From: Tetrapyrgos nigripes
Lineage: Eukaryota > Basidiomycota > Agaricomycetes > Agaricales > Campanellaceae
Assembly (NCBI GenBank): GCA_013368315.1
Contig: JAACJM010000024.1
Location: 124,001 to 188,000, forward strand
Direction of reading: 5' to 3'
Length of the DNA stretch: 64,000 nucleotides
Shown here: piece after piece, positions 60,505-64,000 of the stretch
Numbering within the stretch: the stretch's first letter is position 1
Layout of the letters: each line of letters begins with the position of its first letter
The notes under the pieces: model-generated
Seen by the model: the letters and a program-made list of their open reading frames with translations, nothing else
Told to the model about the DNA's origin: nothing
Databases searched by the model: none
Position numbers and translations under genes: made by a program

Positions 60505-60870
60505 ACTTTGAGGCCGCCCAAAAGCTCGAAAAACGGATGATAGAACATTCCCCAACGATCCAGCCATCAAACGTTTCGCTCAACGGTACACCTACCTCAA
60601 CATCGATGCTATAGCCTCTCGTGATATCGGCGCGTCCATGGCGAAGAAGGAAGAATTTGACCGACGTGAACAAGACGTGGATGTGATAGGGTGGAGGCGG
60701 TGATGGAAGGGGAGGAAGACGCGAGATTTTCACCTCCAGCAGATTCCAAGCCTCCTAGAGGAAAGCATCAAGAACAAGGACGAAAAGCTGCCTACTGTAC
60801 CGTCAACATTGTCGTGGTTCATTATTTAACGTTCCTTGGTCAGCTGCCCGCGCCGTCTACGTTCGCAATG
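60505..60870 (+). pseudogene. Truncated, rearranged duplicate of RNA14
   Basis: Nearly identical to RNA14 from position 54990 on: GTGACTTTGAGGCCG...CAAAAGCTCGAAAAACG, CGTTTCGCTCAACGGTACAC, ATGGCGAAGAAGGAAGAATT. A roughly 240-bp deletion then joins it to the Gly-rich microsatellite region (ggtggaggcggtgatgga), followed by ttttcacctccagcagattc, gtaccgtcaacattgtcgtg and cagctgcccgcgccgtctac. Small indels destroy the frame (attcccc for atattcccc). It is a dead partial copy of the gene 5 kb away. It keeps the C-terminal monkeytail-coding part, then breaks off. Confidence 0.88.
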
Positions 60871-61799
60871 TCGGATACTCACTGGACTTGTGACATGTTC
60901 TAGGCTCTTCTTTGCTTTCCTTTCCTTCTGCTGTTTCGCATCGTTCTTCGTTTTGTATCTTCTTCCTTTCTCCTGTTGTTTCTTTCCCTATTGTACGCTG
61001 TTCATGCCCTCGTGCTCTTACTTATCGTTCTTCCTTATTTCTCTGCTTCGCTTTTCCATACTTCGTTTTTCCTGCTTTGTTTCTCTCTACGTATTTACTA
61101 CTACCGTTACCGCCACTCCTGTCTCGCACTTTGAGATCACCATCTCTTGTGCCTTGCCCCTCGTCTCTACGCCGCACATTGAGTCATCAGACGTTGTTAA
61201 TTGATGCATGACTGCTCGGTCGCAGATCCTTAAATTCGTTGTCAACTGACTGCCAACACAGTGGAGGCAAGTGCTGCTTCTCCTGTCTATTCAACCTGAT
61301 ATAGATATGTTAATGCGAAGCACACAGTCGAAGTCATCCTCGCAGACCTTGGGATTCGTCAAGCATTGAGAAGGATGCCTAAGGATAGGGAGGCGAGACT
61401 TTGATTGAAGCTCTTGTACAGCATGTATACTTACAGCTGTACTATGTATGCAGCTTGTATATTTGATTTAAAAAATGGATGGCGCCAATAATTATGTCAC
61501 GACTGGCAAACGACTGGTCGATGCTGCACACTGAAGCATCGGATATCTCCACCCTCTGGAAATGAGGTCTGTGGGGAACGCCGCGGCCGCGGCCCTAAGA
61601 ACGAAAGTATCTACTGATCAAATTCTATGAAGGGAGATGAGGGAGGGACGAAGATATGTTCAAATTTCTGAGAAAAATCTATCACTTCTAGGGTACATAT
61701 CACTTCTAGGCTACGAATAGTAAAGTTACAGCAGAACGTGCAAATGATAACAATGTTGTGGCCATTGAAAACAAAGAGATGGTGCCCAATGTGAGCATC
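60871..61799. other. Spacer between RNA14 fragment and DUF1275 copy C
   Basis: A strongly pyrimidine-rich stretch (60900-61110, cttctttgctttcctttcct and similar) gives long but implausible frames full of Phe, Ser and Leu. A GC-rich ccgcggccgcggccc lies near 61580. The last 100 bp match the 3' flank of copy A (gtgcaaatga, ggccattgaaaac, gagatggtgcccaat). Confidence 0.55.
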
Positions 61800-62996
61800 T
61801 CATACTGGGAAGGTAGATGAGTTGTCTGACTCCGTCGTGGCCAATCGCTCTGGAAATATCCGTTTCTCAGCCTGAGTGACAGCAGCACCTGGAGAACTCG
61901 GTACAAAGTACCAACTCAAGGAAATGACGACGCGAATGGCAACACCAATACCCAATACACCAGGAGAACCCAATCTCGCGGCGATACTCCGTGCTACGAT
62001 TCCTCCTGTGCGATAGAACGAACGGTATCATGGGCTTAGAGTTCAAGCTGTACCCAACAAGGAAGGGAAAACACACCAAGGAAAACACTAGCTATTCCAA
62101 ACACTCGCTGATCCCGGGCAGTGTCGAGGCGATTGAGAGAAAACAGAGTGTCGACACTCATAAGCTCGCACCACGTCGTTGTAAGGGGTACTGTGGCAAA
62201 TTCGCAATAGCGTGAGCAGCATGACAGTGGCAACATAAAATACAATGACACTGCTAGGCCATTTGCATTAAACTTACATGTCGCCCCAGAATCCGTCTTC
62301 AATTGCAAGCTCATCAAACCCTGCAGCCCCATACTCGCAGACATGAAACAGAGACATAAGAACGCCCGAGCATCGGTCCAAGCCGCCCCTCTAGTGAATC
62401 TGTAATTCACTGTCAGCCAAGAAAAAAAGAAGAAAGTCGAGGAAACTTGCTCACCTTTCATCGGTAATTCCAGGGTACCCCTGATCACTGGTCCAGATAG
62501 CCACAGCCGCTGCCATCGTCAATAATGCTTGGATAAAAGTACCTATCATCATCCAGCCACGACTCTTTGTACCCATCAGGTTACCAGCGAACCGTCCTAC
62601 GAGTGCCCCGATGATGAAAGAAAGAAGCGAAGCAAGCGCTTGACGATCTCGGCGTAAGAATTGGGTTGTTTCACCCTCCCATAGACGTGCCACGGCGACG
62701 GCTAGTTGAGTGGTGTTGCCGGACTGAAAACCACACCAGATGGAAGAGGCTGAGAAGGTGATGGCATTCCTGAAGATATCAATGTAAGTACAAGGCAGAA
62801 GTATTGAGAAGCATTAGCCTGGAAGTGGGGACACGCTCACTCACATAAATCCTGACATAAGGTAGTATGCATTCATCTGGAAAGCACAAGCAGAGGTGTC
62901 AACATCTCTCCAAAACATTGAAGGCAAGCGAGTAGGCAAGGTGCGTTCTGAAGTGAAAGTTGGTTGGGATCTTTCTGCATCATCAGAGAATGTCAT
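61800..62996 (-). CDS. DUF1275 (YoaK-type) membrane protein, copy C
   Basis: Same exon plan as copy A. It starts MTFSDDAERSQPTFTSERTL (62996), then TRLPSMFWRDVDTSACAFQM. The family core follows: FSASSIWCGFQSGNTTQLA, SLLSFIIGALVGRFAGNLMG, GWMMIGTFIQALLTMAAAVA, ARAFLCLCFMSASMGLQGLM and PLTTTWCELM. After the final intron (GTGTGT...CGCACAG) come SVFLGGIVARSIAARLG and IRVVISLSWYFVPSSPGAAV, ending DNSSTFPV. Differences from copy A are mostly conservative and cluster in the N-terminus and tail, so both appear to be under constraint. Function unknown. Upstream DNA carries the same TATA and CAATTG block, plus two extra inverted repeats. Confidence 0.85.
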
Positions 62997-63109
62997 TTTT
63001 TTTTTGTGAAAACGAAAAGGGGCAGAGCACTAGAGGGAGGAACTGACAGTACTGGAGATTTCTTGAGATGTATATATACCCTCAAAGTCTACACCTTTGC
63101 TCTATAGAG

Positions 63110-63157
63110 GTGACACCAAAAATGCTCAGCATTAATGCTCGGCATTTTTGGTGCCAC
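63110..63157. repeat. Perfect-stem hairpin in the copy C promoter
   Basis: Arms 63110-63125 (gtgacaccaaaaatgc) and 63142-63157 (gcatttttggtgccac) pair at 15 of 16 positions. The loop contains the palindrome agcattaatgct. Copy A has only the right arm (near 58289-58306), so the left arm was gained here or lost there. Confidence 0.7.
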
Positions 63158-63232
63158 TTCTACGTGATCGAGAGTGAGATAGGCTGGAGATAGGTACTTT
63201 TACAAGATCACCGAGAGTGCACACTGGGTGTC

Positions 63233-63257
63233 GCATCGCAATTGCTTGGCAATTGCA
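63233..63257. promoter_or_regulatory. 25-bp palindromic block upstream of DUF1275 copy C
   Basis: Identical to the block at 58364-58388 upstream of copy A, with paired CAATTG hexamers. Confidence 0.45.
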
Positions 63258-63376
63258 TTCACTGCGGACAAACTGCCGTATATCGTTTGCAAAACAGCCC
63301 TGAGCCAATCAGATTTTGAGAAACCGTTTTGCAAACGATATGCGCAAAGTGCATACAGCGTTTTGTCCGGAGTGAA
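63258..63376. repeat. Long imperfect inverted repeat upstream of copy C
   Basis: Left arm 63258-63295 (ttcactgcggacaaa ... tatcgtttgcaaaac) and right arm 63326-63376 (gttttgcaaacgata ... tttgtccggagtgaa) are inverted copies with a 30-bp spacer and an internal length difference. The left arm also corresponds to the copy A upstream region (cactgcggacaaaatgcc ... tatcgttcgcaaaac), so the right arm is an added inverted copy. Confidence 0.65.
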
Positions 63377-63611
63377 CAAAGGTGGGATATCGATAACTCT
63401 ACCTGACGAAGAGACGGCATGTCAATCACCCCAGGAGGAATAGACTGCAATGAGACGGTATTTTAAATACACTGAGAAAGTCCACACTTCATCTACATCA
63501 TGGGCAGATGATTGTGAGCGATGTAAGACAGACTTAGGAATACAACTCACCCCGCCCTTCGATGTCTTTGTCGGAAGCGTTTCAACAAGTACATTTTGTA
63601 TGAAATCCACA

Positions 63612-64000
63612 TTAGAGAACTGGATGTGTTCTTCGGCGCCACTGATCGTGCCTCGGTCCCTGATATCCGCCTCTTACTAATACCACCGTCTTCGACCCTG
63701 CCACCATCGATGACATGATTGGTAAGAAAGCCCAGCTCAAGTAAATGAGCATGTAAATCGCGACACCAACGGCCAAGAATCCAGGAGAGCCCACAGTGGC
63801 GCGGCAATGCTTCGCGCTGCGATTCCGCCTGTAGGGCCCGGGGTACGTGATGGATGAGTTGAAGCCAAGATAAGACCAAAGACGGAAAACACACCGAGAA
63901 ACACGCAAGCTATCCAATCCACTTGTTGGTCCTGAGCAGTGTCGAGACGATGAAGAGAAAACAGAGCGTCAGCTCCCATGAGATTGCACCAAGTCGTAGT
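63612..64000 (-). pseudogene. DUF1275 membrane protein, copy D (C-terminal part, window edge)
   Basis: The window ends inside this copy. It reads TTTWCNLMGADALFSLHRLD and TAQDQQVDWIACVFLG, then an intron (GTGTGT...CCTACAG) and GGIAARSIAA. The frame then breaks: one extra base before TVGSPGFLAVGVAIYMLIYL shifts the rest (SWAFLPIMSSMVAGSKTV). It is more diverged from A and C than they are from each other, so it is an older member of the array. If the extra base is a sequencing error the gene could be whole; otherwise it is a pseudogene. Confidence 0.65.

Noticed and set aside
60836..61211. Two overlapping plus-strand ORFs full of Phe, Ser, Cys and Leu that look like membrane helices
   Set aside because: They are translations of a polypyrimidine tract (ctt/ttc runs). 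Both frames look equally hydrophobic, which is expected from base composition alone.

Overview
The window is nuclear DNA of a filamentous fungus, most likely an agaricomycete (mushroom-forming basidiomycete). Nearly every gene is split by many small GT...AG introns of about 45-70 nt, and intergenic spacers are short. The gene set is typical of mushrooms: a PriA-like secreted Cys-rich protein, exomer CHS5, a bifunctional mitochondrial ARG5,6, GH95 and a Ty3/gypsy relic. I see no prokaryotic or organellar gene and no CRISPR, tRNA or rRNA gene.

Layout. 1-3475: reverse-strand Ty3/gypsy gag-PR-RT-RNaseH relic, broken by stops that all look like C>T/G>A transitions. 4076-5024: candidate solo LTR. 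6345-9734: secreted GH95 alpha-L-fucosidase. 10266-11144: four-helix MARVEL-type membrane protein, seen only after splicing by eye. 11531-12694: kinase-fold-like protein. 12893-14946: divergent pair of a mitochondrial two-HMG-box protein and Mediator subunit 8. 15172-17354: PriA-like secreted protein. 17674-22723: two lipid genes on the minus strand, a peroxisomal (C-terminal SKL) 4CL-like acyl-CoA ligase and an OLE1-type delta-9 desaturase with fused cytochrome b5. 23509-25139: secreted SMP-30/lactonohydrolase-like protein. 25140-27327: gene-poor gap with LTR-like sequence. 27328-33124: two large low-complexity proteins of unknown function.

33600-55882 is a dense housekeeping block: CHS5, a class I glutamine amidotransferase, gamma-tubulin complex protein 2, an AANAT-like acetyltransferase, SOF1/DCAF13, COP9 signalosome subunit 3, ARG5,6, the AMPK/SNF1 beta subunit, a U1A/U2B''-type RRM protein and RNA14/CstF77. 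Several pairs are divergent over 90-130 bp (HMG/MED8, SOF1/CSN3, RRM/RNA14) and probably share promoters.

The most unusual part is 56200-64000. It holds a 643-bp terminal-inverted-repeat element and four copies of a DUF1275-family membrane protein gene: two intact, one decayed, one cut by the window edge and apparently frameshifted. Between them lie tandem flank repeats, a fragment of a V-ATPase subunit E gene and a truncated copy of RNA14, whose full gene sits about 5 kb upstream. The two intact copies share promoter, introns and 3' flank, so the whole locus looks like a recent segmental-duplication array. All exon structures were read by eye from splice signals and frame continuity; gene ends are firmer than internal boundaries.
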